Below, piece by piece: positions 56,244-64,000 of a stretch of 64,000 nt of DNA. The position numbers were made by a program, and so were the translations under genes. Below the pieces are notes generated by a model. The model saw only the letters and a list, made by a program, of their open reading frames with translations. It was not told the origin of the DNA and did not search any database. The stretch covers positions 186,001-250,000 of the forward strand of contig JAMASS010000004.1 in assembly GCA_024761205.1 (NCBI GenBank), written 5' to 3'. How positions within the stretch are numbered: the stretch's first letter is position 1; every line of letters starts with the position of its first letter. Origin of the DNA: Limisphaerales bacterium (lineage in GTDB: Bacteria; Verrucomicrobiota; Verrucomicrobiia; Limisphaerales; AAA164-E04).

Positions 56244-56735
56244 GGTATTCCGGGGCAGGGAGTTCCTGCTAGATTTTCGTTGTTTCAAAGGAATAGGGCC
56301 ATTTAGGACCTCGTCTTTGAGTAAAGAAATTAGGGCTTGTTCATCGGGTATTCGGAGTGGTTTGTATCCTCGGGGTGATCTCGCTAGGGAATAGAGTCAT
56401 TCTTAAATGACGGGATTCTGAGTATTATTTTGCGTGCCGGGGGGGGGGGAGGGTTCCTGAACGCATGGAGTTGATTGTTGCAGCTGGATTTCTGATCCGG
56501 AGCTCCCTAGGAAAAGGCAAGTCCGAAGCGGACTGATCGCTGGCTGCCTTTTCACAGGTTCGCCCCAGACTAGTCCGGAGTCAGCGGTGGTAGAGCGATG
56601 AATAAATTCGAGTAGATTCGAATTTATTCATCGCAATGGACTTTGCCTCGTATAAAAGTGGTGCCATTGATTATCCTCTGAGCGCTGTCTGTCTAGACTT
56701 GCCTGCATCATCATCAGATTGAAACCGCTGATGTC
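56244..56735. other. decayed DNA without recognisable gene
   Basis: A G-run (ggggggggg at about 56440-56450) and a short palindromic stretch aataaattcgag-tagattcgaatttatt at 56601-56630 are the only features; the latter could be a binding site or hairpin. Confidence 0.4.
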
Positions 56736-56753
56736 ATGCGGTTTGCCTGTGCA

Positions 56754-57060
56754 ATGAACGAATCCAATATCAATTTTGATGTGATTGGCTATGGGGCTTG
56801 GGGCGGTTATCATGCCCGGGCCATTGCTGGCGTACTCGCCAATGTGGCCACGCTATGCACCTGCGCGCGCGAGGATTTCCCGAGGCACGGGGCGCCTCGG
56901 ATTGGCAAACGTTGCTCGAGGATGCTGGCATTCATGCTCTTATGTCGTCGTCCTGCCGAGTCATTTGCATTTTGAGGTGGCCTCAGCGGTTTTGTCAGCG
57001 CGAAGACATTTCGCATGCCGAACGGAGGGACTGCGTCATTCGAACGTGATGCCGCCCGAG
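56754..57060 (+). pseudogene. Gfo/Idh/MocA-family oxidoreductase remnant
   Basis: Starts MNESNINFDVIGYGAWGGYH with the NAD-binding GxGxxG as GYGAWGGYHA, then frame changes: LLEDAGIHAL, VVLPSHLHFEVASAVLSA. These are the dinucleotide-binding strands of the family; the C-terminal sheet domain is missing. Inactive fragment. Confidence 0.75.
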
Positions 57061-57670
57061 AATGACCGAAGTTCGGGAATAAGGCGCAGCGGGCAGAGTA
57101 CGTTGTGCAGCGATTCTGATGCATCTGCGGAGGGACGCCTGCGTGAGCTGCGTTATGCTTGGGAGCGGTTGGCGGATGACTGTCTACGAATTGCTACCCC
57201 GATGTTACCAGTCATTCGGCGATTAAGGTCGGGAAGGGAAACGTTTTTCAACCAGCTGATTGCCGCGGTCAAAGGTTGGAAAGACACGCGGAACGATTTT
57301 TCCAAGGCAATCACATTCGGTGGCGGTTCGGTCCTGGATCACGGGGCGGTTTTGCGGTCGGCGGGTCTTGCGGACGTGCTGTCCTTTGATGTTGCTTGGC
57401 AGCAAGGTGACGTGGCTTGGGGCAACTTCAGCACGATGCACGGGCGACGGTCTTTCTTCGGCACACGAAAAGTGCTGGCGTCTTTGGTGGCGAATGTGGA
57501 TTGAATCCGTGCCGCAAAATGAAGGAGCGAGGAGAGGTTGAACAGCGGAATACTTTGCATATACGCAGAACGGATGGTTTAGTTCGCCGTTGGAACCGCT
57601 TTTTAAGATGTGTGTGAACTCGACGCTTTGGAGAGCTATGGTGGTCGGAAAGGATGGTCCGACAGGGCGG
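57061..57670 (+). other. unassigned fragment, possibly coding
   Basis: The + frame to 57504 reads GRETFFNQLIAAVKGWKDTR, KAITFGGGSVLDHGAVLRSA and WQQGDVAWGNFSTMHGRRSF, with a pattern of a larger protein (AsmA-like is possible), but start and family are not established. Confidence 0.35.
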
Positions 57671-58215
57671 ATGAGCGGAGCTTCGATACTGAGGTTGCTG
57701 TTACTGATGTGGCTGTTGGTGCTGGTAGCCGTTTGTAGCCTTCGTGCGATTGGCATGGCGACGAATTTGAATTTATCAAAGAGGAAACGGATGACCTCGT
57801 TGTGTTTCTTGAGGGACGCCTGCCGGAATACACAGAGGAGCTGAAGTCGCTCGAAAATGAGGGTGAGGAGGAGTATTTCGAGGCTGCCATTTATCTACTT
57901 GAGGAAGCCAATTCGGCGAAGGAGGAGTGGGAAGCTATCAAGGCCGTCGATGAAGCCGAGGCTAATGCCTTTCTGATAATGTTACGGCTCAAGGCGCACG
58001 CCATACGTCTAGCGGATGAAATCGTAATTTCCGGTGATACCAATGAGAATGAGTCTTGATCAGCTGAATTGCGGAAATTACTCAGCGATCAGGTGGCTGT
58101 CCGGTTACTCTTTGAGGAGACTCGAATTTGATTGCCGGAGCAGGAGATTGAGGTGCTGCAAGAGGAATATGAAAAAGAGAAGGCGAATCCCTCCAAAGTG
58201 ATCGAGGCTGATTAA
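57671..58215 (+). pseudogene. membrane-anchored coiled-coil protein of unknown function, broken
   Basis: N-terminal anchor MSGASILRLLLLMWLLVLVA (57671) is in one frame. The long helical part follows in another: TDDLVVFLEGRLPEYTEELK, SLENEGEEEYFEAAIYLLEE, AKEEWEAIKAVDEAEANAFL, with a TGA at 58056-58058, then AELRKLLSDQVAVRLLFEET, a second TGA, and LPEQEIEVLQEEYEKEKANP. It joins a set of short, anchored, charged proteins in this window with no known role. Confidence 0.65.
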
Positions 58216-58499
58216 AAGTTATTCTGGAAGACAGTCGTCGGGGATGGGGTGGTGGCAGTCAGTTGGCGTTGTTTGGTCAGACTAGCCGGGAAGGCGAAAA
58301 GTCCAAAAAAACTTTGTTTTAGATGCGACTCGGTGATTTGCCCCGTGGACTTGCTTGGCGACTCGAATACCGGCCGAGCGAGGCCTTTGGTGTTTGCTCG
58401 TCATTCCGGGCATGATTTGTTCTGGTTGGCATTATCTCAGCCGTACGGCGGTGCGCTCTAAATGTGGATCAATCCTGTTTCTCTCACTGGACTCGGCCG
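58216..58499. other. decayed DNA without recognisable gene
   Basis: The + frame to 58461 reads coding-like (LLGDSNTGRARPLVFARHSG) but has no assigned similarity. Confidence 0.35.
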
Positions 58500-59740
58500 C
58501 TGCCAACGCTTGCTAGAAAAATAGGTTGCTGCAGCACCCGGAGGGGCAGCGGCATACTCCTGTCTACCGAGGCGTGAGTCCTCCGTAGGATTCCAGAGCC
58601 GTTGGAAACTCCGCCAAGGCCGCCGCCCCGAGGAGCAAGCGGTTGCGTTGGATATCCTCCCGCATTCTTTGGGTCAGAAAATCGATCTCTTCCTGTGGGC
58701 GAATCGTTCCCATCCGTTTGGCAGCTGACTAAAACCTCGAGCAGCGGACTCAGGCGGACTTTTGCGGATGACTGTTTGGCTGCTTGCCAGTTGCCTTCAC
58801 GAAGAGCATGGGCTAGTAAGAACAAAGCTCCGGCCGTTCTTGAGGCCCTGCATCCAGCGTTCCGGTGTGAAGTGACCTTCAAGGTGCACGTATACTTGGC
58901 TGAATCCCGATGGCGAGGGATGCACACCAGACGCCGTTCCGACCGTGGATGTCATACGGAGGTCGCAGTTGAGCAGGACGTAGTAACACTGGAATCCATA
59001 TTCGAGCCAGTTTCGTTCCCAAGAGCTCAATTTTGGCGACAGGTGGCAGCATCAGAGACCACGGCCAACTGTGTTTGTCGAGATACGGTAGTACGCCTTC
59101 GGCATGCGCTTTTTCCGCCGATCTGCCTGACGGGTGGCATGGCCTTCTTCAAAGGTCGTCTTGTGATTCAGAATGGACACCGCACCCAGGGTGTGCCGTT
59201 TCGCTCCGATCGAGAAAATTTCATATTCGGTGTTTCGGGACACGATGATGTGCTGATCGTCGTCGACAATGAGTTCCGTGCCTTTTTTGGCTCGAGGTCC
59301 AAAAGAGGACGGAGGATGGTGAAGCGTTGAAGGCCGTGTGTGCGGCGCTTCGTACGCGGAGGCCGCCCAAAACGTCCCCGGAAATGAAATGTTGATATTT
59401 TCGGCCAACATGATGTTCGACAGTTCTAAGTGACAGCGATGCACATGCGTTTTGCCCGAATACCAGCCTCTGTCGGTGAATTTGACCCATTGCCGTAGAG
59501 GGATTCTGAAATCGACGGGATCGCCTCCTCCTTCACTCCTCGCCGATACGGGAAATGCTCTTTCCCGCAGTAGCCCTCTAGTTGGTAGGTCCCGGGTGCG
59601 AGATCGGCCTCAAACGGATGCGCCAAAATCGTCGTGTATTGATCGCGCGAACGTTGCATGAATACCCGCTGTTCTCGATACGGCAGAGCTGATCCCTGTG
59701 GCGAAGACGATCGAACAAAATGATTCCAGACCAACTCATC
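58500..59740 (-). pseudogene. CehA/McbA-family (PHP-like) metallohydrolase remnant
   Basis: Readable blocks in several frames: VWNHFVRSSSPQGSALPYRE, QYTTILAHPFEADLAPGTYQ, then THVHRCHLELSNIMLAENIN with the metal-binding HxH, VSRNTEYEIFSIGAKRHTLG, AVSILNHKTTFE, WERNWLEYGFQCYYVLLNC, GHFTPERWMQGLKNGRSFV and near the end MREDIQRNRLLLGAAALAEF. Several frame changes and losses occur, so the product is not made. The intact relatives are exported hydrolases of unclear substrate. Confidence 0.82.
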
Positions 59741-59930
59741 TAGGAGGTAAACCCGGGTTGGGAGGGGAGTGCCGATATTGGCATCGACGACGGGTCCCCG
59801 TCAACTGAGCTGCTTTGACGGCATTCGCGAAGATCCCCAATATGAGCAAGCTCAAGCTGAGCCTTTGCAGGAGGTTTATGCTGCCAGAATCTGGAGCAAC
59901 TGACTTCATTCAAGCACAATGCAGAGGCGC
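59741..59930. other. intergenic stretch between the CehA/McbA remnant and palindrome copy 2
   Basis: No gene is recognised. The region precedes a palindromic repeat and then the sulfatase gene. Confidence 0.35.
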
Positions 59931-59965
59931 GGACACTCTTGTCCGTGTTTTTCGCGTTCGGTCGG
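59931..59965. repeat. REP-like palindrome, copy 2
   Basis: gcgcggacactcttgtccgtg, related to the palindrome at 22184-22216 (gcggaca-loop-tgtccg). A second gggcaagagtgccc element lies close by at 59963-59976. Confidence 0.5.
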
Positions 59966-60041
59966 GCAAGAGTGCCCTTGCCCCTTTTCTATCTCCGATT
60001 CTATCATTGATCTCATGTCAATTTCACTCCATAAGCAATGC

Positions 60042-61478
60042 ATGATCCCTTTGACGCCACGCAGAGCGTTCCTATGGAAGATGCTGTTTCCGTGCCTTAC
60101 GGTCATGGTTTCCTCGCTCACCGTTGCGGCCGCTGAGCGCAAGCCAAACATCATTCTCATGATGGCTGACGATGTCGGTTGGGAGTGCTTTGGCTGCTAT
60201 GGCGGTGAAGACTATCGAACACCCCATATTGACGCTCTCGCGCAGAAAGGCATTCGGTTCCAGCACTGCTATTCCACGCCCCTCTGCACGCCATCACGGG
60301 TGAAGTTGATGACGGGGCAGTATAATTTCCGCAACTACACTCATTTCGGTTATCTCAGTCCTAAAGAAAAGACCTTTGGCCATCTCCTCCAAAATGCCGG
60401 CTACAAAACGGCGATCGCCGGCAAATGGCAGCTCAATGGTCTCTACAACTTACTGCCCGGTCATGGCGACCCGACACGCCCTCTCAAGGCTGGCTTCCAC
60501 GAATCCCTCCTGTGGCAAGTGACCAAGGGCAAACAGAACAGGGATGGCGGAGGCGAACGATTCTGGAATCCACCTTTGGAACACAATGGCAAGATGATTA
60601 CGCAGAAGGAAAACTGGGGCAAATATGGCCCCGATCTCTTTGTCGATTTTATCTGCGATTTTATGGAACGCAACCTAACCGAGCCTTTTTTTGTTTATTA
60701 CCCGATGGTTTTGGTTCATGACCCCTTCGTGCCTACGCCGGATACAGTCGGTGATCAGTCTTTGCAGACAGCCAATATCGCTCCGAAAGATCCGGCGACG
60801 CGCAAGCGCAATTTCACGGCCATGGTGAACTATATGGACAAGCTCGTCGGTCGCATTGTCGAGAAGGTGGGATCCCTTGGCCTGTCGGAGGAGACGATCA
60901 TTATGTTCACCGCCGACAACGGGACAAATCGATCCATTCGATCGCAATGGAGAGGCCGGGAAATTTACGGCGGCAAGGGTGGCATGAAGGACATGGGAAC
61001 TCACGTGCCTTTTGTCGCTTACTGGAAGGATCACACGCCGCAGGGCGCCGTGCTGTCGGACCTGATCGAGTTCACCGACTTCTATACCACGCTGTCGGAT
61101 GCAGCTGGCATCAAGCCGCACTGGGAAGATCCCATTGATGGAAGAAGTTTCCTGCCCCAGCTGAGAGGCCAGAGAGGGAATCCACGGGACTGGACCCTCA
61201 GTCATTACCAACCCTATTGGGGCCAAGTTCCAGGTCAATTCGCCCGTACGGCGGACTTCAAACTTTATCGTGACGGCCGCTTCTATGAAGTGCCGAAGGA
61301 CCTAGAGGAGACTACCGATCTTTCCCATGTAGCCAATCGGCGAGCGCAGGCTATCCAACAACAACTTCAGGCGTTGCTGGATCGATGTCCACCTGCTCCT
61401 ACGGAGAAGGGAGATCGGATGACGATATTCCGGCCTACCTACCCGGCTTGGACTGGGTTGTTGGAGCCGGGGGGTTAG
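60042..61478 (+). CDS. sulfatase (arylsulfatase-like)
   Basis: Exported type I sulfatase. The chosen ATG 60042 (MIPLTPRRAFLWKMLFPCLT) gives a basic, hydrophobic signal peptide; 60015 is an alternative. Metal site ADDVGWECFGCYGG, the formylglycine Cys is C82 in TPLCTPSRVKLMTGQ, later metal residues in IMFTADNGTNRS, and substrate-side His in VLVHDPF. About 478 residues, complete. It is the third sulfatase of the window, and the second intact one. Polysaccharide (algal or host glycan) sulfate removal is the expected role. Confidence 0.92.
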   Translation: MIPLTPRRAFLWKMLFPCLTVMVSSLTVAAAERKPNIILMMADDVGWECFGCYGGEDYRTPHIDALAQKGIRFQHCYSTPLCTPSRVKLMTGQYNFRNYTHFGYLSPKEKTFGHLLQNAGYKTAIAGKWQLNGLYNLLPGHGDPTRPLKAGFHESLLWQVTKGKQNRDGGGERFWNPPLEHNGKMITQKENWGKYGPDLFVDFICDFMERNLTEPFFVYYPMVLVHDPFVPTPDTVGDQSLQTANIAPKDPATRKRNFTAMVNYMDKLVGRIVEKVGSLGLSEETIIMFTADNGTNRSIRSQWRGREIYGGKGGMKDMGTHVPFVAYWKDHTPQGAVLSDLIEFTDFYTTLSDAAGIKPHWEDPIDGRSFLPQLRGQRGNPRDWTLSHYQPYWGQVPGQFARTADFKLYRDGRFYEVPKDLEETTDLSHVANRRAQAIQQQLQALLDRCPPAPTEKGDRMTIFRPTYPAWTGLLEPGG

Positions 61479-61749
61479 GTGGCGGTTCGTCAGGGTAGTC
61501 ATTGACCCGCTACTTAGAATGTAGCGGCTGATGTAAGTTAGCTCTAGCTCTATCCGTAGTACTTGTTTCAAAGTGTGCGAAGTTATTTTCACTGCTACGA
61601 AGTCTTTTGGTCTGTCTTCTCTCGTCAAACGTTGAGTTTGTCGATGGAATTACAAAGATTGCTGGCTGATTGTACTTCTCGTATTTTGGGGAGATCAGTA
61701 TGTCCGTAGGGTTTTTCGGGGGGCCTTTTGGATGAGATGAGAGGTTTTT
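61479..61749. other. decayed DNA without recognisable gene
   Basis: No frame with similarity was seen. Confidence 0.35.
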
Positions 61750-62235
61750 TACGATAGTGGATTTCTCGATTCTCCGACAGATTCCGACGATAGCACCAGC
61801 GTTCGCGGCGGCGTTGTTGCTGCTTTGGATCGCGGTGATGGTGTTTCGGTGGAACCGGCAGGCTTCCGATTTTGAACCGACGAGCTCGCAAAGAAGGATA
61901 ATCCAGCGTTTAGGGTGTTGTTTTCGTGTTTCATGATTTCGGCTTTGATCGTGTTGTTGGGCGTATTTTTCGGTGTTGGGAGGACTCCGCTTTGGTTGCC
62001 GCTCCGAAGATGTTGGCCGAGGGCCTCCTCGCGATTTTCCTGTTGCGGCTGAGTATGTTTGTCAACGATCGGGCCATTTTATCCGGATTCTCCATCACCA
62101 AGGAGATTTGCCGAGGATCGGAATCTCGGTGTGGGGCGAGGTGCCGGCTTCAATAATTGACCATCGGGTTTCTTTTGATACCGGGAAGTATCTTCCGGGC
62201 GAAACGTCATCGGCTGCATTTACGGAATTCTGATC
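61750..62235 (+). pseudogene. DUF350-family membrane protein remnant
   Basis: Frame pieces read TDELAKKDNPAFRVLFSCFM, then ISALIVLLGVFFGVGRTPLW, and in other frames GLLAIFLLRLSMFVNDRAIL, SGFSITKEI and EDRNLGVGRGAG. The DExxxKDNPA and NDRxILxGFS blocks and their spacing match DUF350 (small repeated inner-membrane proteins). At least three frame changes; inactive. Function of the family is uncertain. Confidence 0.75.
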
Positions 62236-62997
62236 TTTTGTCCGGCGTCGTGGCGTAGGGACAAGATGGCGTTCGGGCTTGTTTGAGGGGGACTGTCCCA
62301 ATTGCTCGGTTCCGATTGCATTGACCTGATGTGGGGGCGAGTTTTTTGGGGCTACAATTTGGAATCAATGTACGATTGAACCGAAGATATTTTTTCGTGA
62401 ACTGGGATATCGATGGCCCTTATTGGAAGAGCCAGGAGACTCAGCGAGGCTTCGGCTGGAAGCTTGGACGCTACGTAAAGGGAGTGAGGTTCGGTGAAAT
62501 CGGCGGATTCGTTTAGCGTTCGCTGACTCGAGCGTCCTACGTGGTTGAGTTGGAGACAGCGGTCGATTTTGAGTCGGAGATGGAGGCGGGCGGTAAAATT
62601 TCCGTGACGGCGGCGAAGTTGAATTTCGCTGGGGCGGGGACATTCATCGACTTGCCTTGGCCGCCGAACACTGACAACAAGAGGCGGTTTTCAACCGCTT
62701 CAGTATTTGGAATCAGGAAACGAGCGGCAACGGATTGGCGTTGTGGCTCGGTGATTTAGTCATTAACGGGACGCACTTTGATTTTGACACCGATCCCAAT
62801 TGGCTAGGGGTTAGGAACCAGACCCGATTTGTTGAGCGAGTCATCCGGCTATATCATTGGCATGGGAATCTCTCAGAAAGTGATGCCGCCATTCAGTCAA
62901 AGGTGCACATCGGAGGGGGGAGATTTGGCGAGACGAACACATCAAGGAGAGAACCGTGATCAGCAACGAAACTGTTTGGCGGTCCTGTCGGAGGCGC
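62236..62997. other. decayed coding DNA on the plus strand, unidentified
   Basis: Fragments such as YFFVNWDIDGPYWKSQETQR (about 62385-62450), FESEMEAGGKISVTAAKLNF and LGDLVINGTHFDFDTDPNWL (about 62745-62810) look like pieces of one exported protein, in changing frames. I could not assign a family. Confidence 0.4.
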
Positions 62998-63095
62998 TCT
63001 AGCCCGGATTCCTCGCTAGTAGAGATGGCCAGATGACTACCATGAGACGACGGCTAAGATTTTGAGGGCTTCTCGAGGATGGGGCGGCGGCCCAG
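62998..63095 (+). repeat. dispersed repeat family 2, copy B
   Basis: ctctagcccggat-tcctcgcta-gtagagatggcc, then an inserted stretch, then taagattttgagggcttctcgag-gatggggcgg-cggccc. Same order of blocks as on the minus strand at 54312-54410. Confidence 0.65.
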
Positions 63096-63300
63096 CCTGT
63101 CCGCACTCCCTTCGGCATGGCTGGCCAAACCGGCAATCAACGACTAAGACCTCCAGTCCAAAGTCAAGGACACCGGTCACTTTCAGAATTTTGTACCGCA
63201 AATGGTCGGCGAGTTTCACCTCAAACGATCAGACACCTATCGTCTGACGATTAAACCGATTCGCAAGGCACGAGGCACCATCATGGATATTACGTCGGAT
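63096..63300 (+). pseudogene. C-terminal remnant of an exported domain (sulfatase-tail-like)
   Basis: The frame reads MVGEFHLKRSDTYRLTIKPI and RKARGTIMDIT, resembling the short beta-domain at the end of many PVC sulfatases and related exported enzymes (a 'tLtlkp' pattern). The preceding part is unreadable. Weak assignment. Confidence 0.35.
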
Positions 63301-63347
63301 TCGGCTGATTCCCTTGGCGAAATAGTGGCAGATCATTCCCCGTGCTC

Positions 63348-63760
63348 CAGTCAGTCCTCGAGGTTCAACAACTGCTTCCAGGAAAGTCCGTCAGAGAATC
63401 CACCCTCCTTTGCATTCGCGGCCAAAACCCGATGACAAGGTACAATCAAGGGAATGGGATTGGCCCCGCAAGCACGAGCGACGGCGCGATCCCCTCCCGG
63501 ACAATTCACTCGTTCCGTAACTTGTCTATAGCTCAAAGCCCAACCACAGGGAATCGTCCGCTGGGCTTCCCATACATTGAGCTAAAAGGCGACGCACCCG
63601 AAGATCAAGTGGCGGCAATTCTCCCATCGGTAAGGCTTGCAGCCCCTGTTTCAGAGCGGCAATCGCCTGATCGAGCCATTCTTTCGAATCACGGCCGGGG
63701 CTCCGTATTCGCAGGAAGCCGCAGCGCATGCACCCGATTTCGCACCGTTTAATCCAGAAA
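63348..63760 (-). pseudogene. ogt: methylated-DNA-protein-cysteine methyltransferase (Ogt/Ada) remnant
   Basis: The C-terminal core is intact in the frame 63351-63536: SYRQVTERVNCPGGDRAVAR, GANPIPLIVPCHRVLAAN and KEGGFSDGLSWKQLLNLE, with the acceptor cysteine in PCHRV. Upstream, another frame gives VAFQLNVWEAQRTIPCGW-like sequence in a shifted reading, and the N-terminus is unclear. So one or more indels separate the DNA-binding helix from the start. It repaired O6-alkylguanine when whole. Confidence 0.8.
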
Positions 63761-63859
63761 TTTGACAGCGCACAAACCGCACTCGGAAAGCTCGACTCGG
63801 GAAAATGCCATCACTAGTTGGAACCCGATAGGTGGCCATCTCCAGTGCCGTCTACACGC

Positions 63860-64000
63860 CTAGAACTGTCCCTGCAACAAGGCAAAGATGCCGAACAAAA
63901 GCACGAGCAAGAAAGCAAAGAGCATCAAAAAGCGGTTTCTAGCAATGCGTCGTTCATAACGCAGCGGCCGAATCCCTTGAATGCTCCCGGCCACTAGGTA
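63860..64000 (-). CDS. membrane protein C-terminus, cut by right window edge
   Basis: A minus-strand frame with no stop to the window end reads YLVAGSIQGIRPLRYERRIA and a single strong hydrophobic segment (FLMLFAFLLVLLFGIFALL) before QGQF-stop at 63860-63862. Only the last ~46 residues are visible: a tail-anchored or last transmembrane helix. No family assigned. Confidence 0.6.
   Translation of the reverse strand, partial: YLVAGSIQGIRPLRYERRIARNRFLMLFAFLLVLLFGIFALLQGQF

Noticed and set aside
56601-56630. Palindrome aataaattcgag-tagattcgaatttatt as a terminator
   Set aside because: It lies in decayed DNA, no gene ends next to it, and there is no T-run outside the stem.
1-64000. CRISPR array, rRNA genes or replication origin
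   Set aside because: No regularly spaced repeat series, no rRNA-like sequence and no dnaA-box cluster was seen on reading.

Overview
The window looks like a chromosome segment from the Verrucomicrobiota, most likely an Opitutae-like lineage. This is an inference from gene content, not a phylogeny. The supporting features are prepilin-like proteins with an H-X9-DG tail, a PEP-CTERM protein, several formylglycine sulfatases, a LamG/C25-like exported protein, a type-B L31 gene and typical Verrucomicrobial exported proteins of unknown function. Shine-Dalgarno sites are often weak or absent.

The main property of the window is a mixture of intact gene islands and strongly decayed DNA. Intact islands: 2.4-6.7 kb (rpmE2, prfA, HAD phosphatase, AI-2E-family permease, proC); 8.1-13.5 kb (exported protein, prepilin, hydrolase, tRNA-Leu, HpcH/HpaI aldolase, 2-hydroxyacid dehydrogenase); 14.5-17.5 kb (gcvH, flavin reductase, leuD); 18.7-22.2 kb (Nramp-like transporter plus a coupled membrane protein); 24.2-25.7 kb (sulfatase); 37.8-42.4 kb (two unknown genes, a TIM-barrel isomerase, a UbiD decarboxylase); 43.8-48.5 kb (parvulin, PEP-CTERM protein, LamG/C25-like protein); 49.7-54.0 kb (GH13 enzyme and two exported unknowns); 60.0-61.5 kb (sulfatase).

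Between them lie at least twenty recognisable gene remnants with internal deletions, single-base frameshifts and Trp/Arg-to-stop changes. They include M13 peptidase, enoyl-CoA hydratase, gcvT, a flavin reductase, nitronate monooxygenase, methyltransferases, PPK2, aldo/keto reductase, an MFS permease, Gfo/Idh/MocA, a PQQ sugar dehydrogenase, a CehA/McbA hydrolase, DUF350 and Ogt. This pattern fits a genome in active reduction, for example a host-associated lineage. Some single-base frameshifts (e.g. in the M49 peptidase) could be assembly errors, but the deletions and stop codons cannot all be.

Mobile DNA is also decayed: two IS1595 (ISXO2-like) transposase remnants and one IS630 element with both inverted repeats. 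The second IS1595 transposase overlaps an amino-methyltransferase gene by ATGA, and this is followed by a frameshifted Eco29kI-like GIY-YIG restriction endonuclease. The unit looks like a transposon with restriction-modification passenger genes, later hit by the IS630.

Three dispersed repeat families recur. One is a ~240-bp element lying upstream of two separate minus-strand loci for exported proteins of unknown function. No CRISPR array, rRNA or replication origin was seen. Both window edges cut genes (the M49 peptidase on the left, a membrane protein on the right).
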